A program made the translations under genes and the position numbers. Of a stretch of 64,000 nt of DNA, positions 62,579 to 64,000 are shown piece after piece. The stretch is from contig NW_027248277.1 in the NCBI RefSeq assembly GCF_041260155.1, positions 22,539,822 to 22,603,821 of the forward strand, given 5' to 3'. The notes under the pieces were generated by a model. That model searched no databases, was not told where the DNA came from, and worked only from the letters and a program-made list of their open reading frames with translations. The first letter of the stretch is position 1; each line of letters opens with the position of its first letter. Origin of the DNA: Ptychodera flava. Taxonomy: Eukaryota; Hemichordata; Enteropneusta; Ptychoderidae.

Positions 62579-63654
62579 GGCAAATAATGAACAAGGTTAA
62601 GCAACACCAAGGCCTTCCAAAAATGTGACAAGAAATGAGTCGACGCGGACGTTTTTTTCTTTCATCCTTGATTCGCGTTGATCACCCCGGCTGTGCCATC
62701 CAGTGATACTGCCAGAGGCGAGTCACCCTGCCCTTCCTACGTTAGAATGCTTTGACATTCAAATATAGAGTGAGAGGACGGACAGAATGAGCAAACCCCT
62801 CGTAAAATGGGCAGCTATTTCTGTTGTTGCCCATGTTGTTATTGTGATCTGTCGTAGCTGAAAAATATCCCTTGAGGTTTAGAAATTCGCGTTCATAGGA
62901 GTAAGCCAAATAATTGTGATTCCGTTCGATAGGTTTGCTCGATAGCTCTTTCCAAAAAGCCTTATTTTTGATGGGAGGATCTTTCAAATTGGTACCTTAT
63001 CTTCGTGTATGTCGAGCAGAAGCAACACAGCTTAGCGGGGTCTACACAGCTCGTGGCGATAAACTATGGCCGCGGACTCAGGCTCGTGATCAACCGAGCT
63101 CGTCGATGGTGTATGGATGATTCGGTTGACACGTCTGTAGATTTCGTTGGCAGTGGGTCTGGCTGTGGACATGAGAAGTTGAAGGTGTTACAGAATCAGA
63201 GTGATGACTGGTGAATCACCTTCGGCATTATTTTCAAAACTTTACTACCGGCAACATTGTGATATTTTATTTTTATCACAGCACTGGCTGTTTCTCTATC
63301 TGTAAAAATACATACAAACACGATGATGAAATTACAATTCACATAATGAAGTTTTTGAAAATGCACGATTTGTTTGTAAAATGCGAATTTGCGTCATTGA
63401 TACCTAATGCCAACTTCAAGACGCTGGGAAAAGTACACAAGAAAATATATGGCATAGCTATTATTTATTATGATAATTGTTTAATATATACAAATTATGT
63501 AAATTTCATATATTTGAAGCCCAATGGGAGAAAATTAAATACCATACTTTCACATTAGAGAATATTTGAATAACTTTTTACCAATTCTGGATTGTAAGTT
63601 TATTAGTTGTTGGAGAATATAAAAATCAATGTACATAAAATGTGAGGATTTGTA
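62579..63654. other. no recognised gene
   Basis: Open stretches exist on both strands, the longest being 63211-63558 (plus) and 62742-62987 (minus, 81 codons, basic and aromatic-rich), but none matches a family I recognise and none has supporting context. The base composition becomes strongly AT-rich after 63230. Confidence 0.35.
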
Positions 63655-63865
63655 AACTCCATAAATGTAATAATCTCCATAAATGTAACATCAACCACAA
63701 TTGTAATAAAATGCACCCACAAATGTAATATCACCCATAAATATAACAAAAATCAACCATAAATATAATAAAAACACCAACCAAAATTGTAATAAATGGT
63801 ACCCATAAATGTAATAAAAATCACCCATAATGTAATACTTGTCAACCATAAATGTAATAAATCTA
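63655..63865. repeat. AT-rich minisatellite, unit about 20-25 bp
   Basis: About nine to ten degenerate units of CCATAAATGTAATAAAAATCA type, with variants ACAATTGTAATAA and CATAAATATAACA. Confidence 0.85.
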
Positions 63866-64000
63866 TTTTGTTGTTGCAATTGAGGAATTGGCCCTTAAAG
63901 ACTGATCTATGTAATAAGGAAAGCAACTCCACACATTATTCATTTCTTAATTGTTTGCGTTTAGTGTGTTTTGTATATTTGAAGGTGTATTTTACGTTTC
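63866..64000. other. AT-rich end of window
   Basis: Nothing recognisable. Confidence 0.3.

Noticed and set aside
62742..62987. 81-codon minus-strand frame after the HARBI1-like fragment
   Set aside because: Not recognised and without context; kept only as a note in the region entry.

Overview
The window is nuclear DNA from an animal. It has low GC, long dinucleotide and tetranucleotide microsatellites, LTR and non-LTR retrotransposon remains, several families of small inverted-repeat transposons, rhodopsin-class GPCR genes and a HARBI1-like gene fragment. The mix (a BEL/Pao element, a local GPCR expansion, abundant foldback elements, HARBI1-like sequence) fits a marine invertebrate, plausibly a non-vertebrate deuterostome. 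That is inference; nothing seen fixes the species.

Most of the window is a decayed tandem array. A unit of about 16.8 kb, each carrying one minus-strand class A GPCR locus, can be followed by matching blocks: about 30.95-38.5 kb matches 47.7-55.5 kb (GPCR and flank), 11.2-14.2 kb matches 38.7-42.4 kb, 25.2-28.5 kb matches 43.4-46.5 kb, and 5.0-6.2 kb matches 37.4-38.6 and 54.4-55.5 kb. The four GPCR loci are: a divergent copy with two frameshifts (414-1494), a mid-gene fragment (about 4306-4775), a full-length copy broken by two single-base deletions (31606-32641), and one intact 345-codon gene (48342-49379). The intact gene and its 31.6-kb sister lack several residues that are nearly invariant in class A receptors, while the copy at 0.4-1.5 kb keeps them.

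Transposons are inserted into this array. Because the array provides paralogous empty sites, several insertions can be read to the base. The largest is a BEL/Pao retrotransposon (15991-25061, 517/520-bp LTRs, CCGTC target duplication), which itself carries a 1.54-kb TTA-flanked inverted-repeat element in gag. Others are a 2.2-kb long-TIR element with TTAA flanks (8687-10878), a 351-bp TTAA element (51317-51667), a 279-bp TG...CA insertion with a GGCAG duplication (26998-27276), two copies of a palindrome-bearing MITE (7416-7783, 41421-41751), and a foldback-bounded composite holding scrambled BEL pol pieces (29634-30938). At least five of the palindromes share one apex motif although their stems differ.

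The right end (about 59.2-61.9 kb) holds three tandem copies of a unit of about 965 bp, then the N-terminal part of a HARBI1-like transposase-derived gene (62079-62578) and a short AT-rich minisatellite. No tRNA, rRNA or CRISPR was seen. The only undamaged protein-coding gene I can support is the GPCR at 48342-49379.
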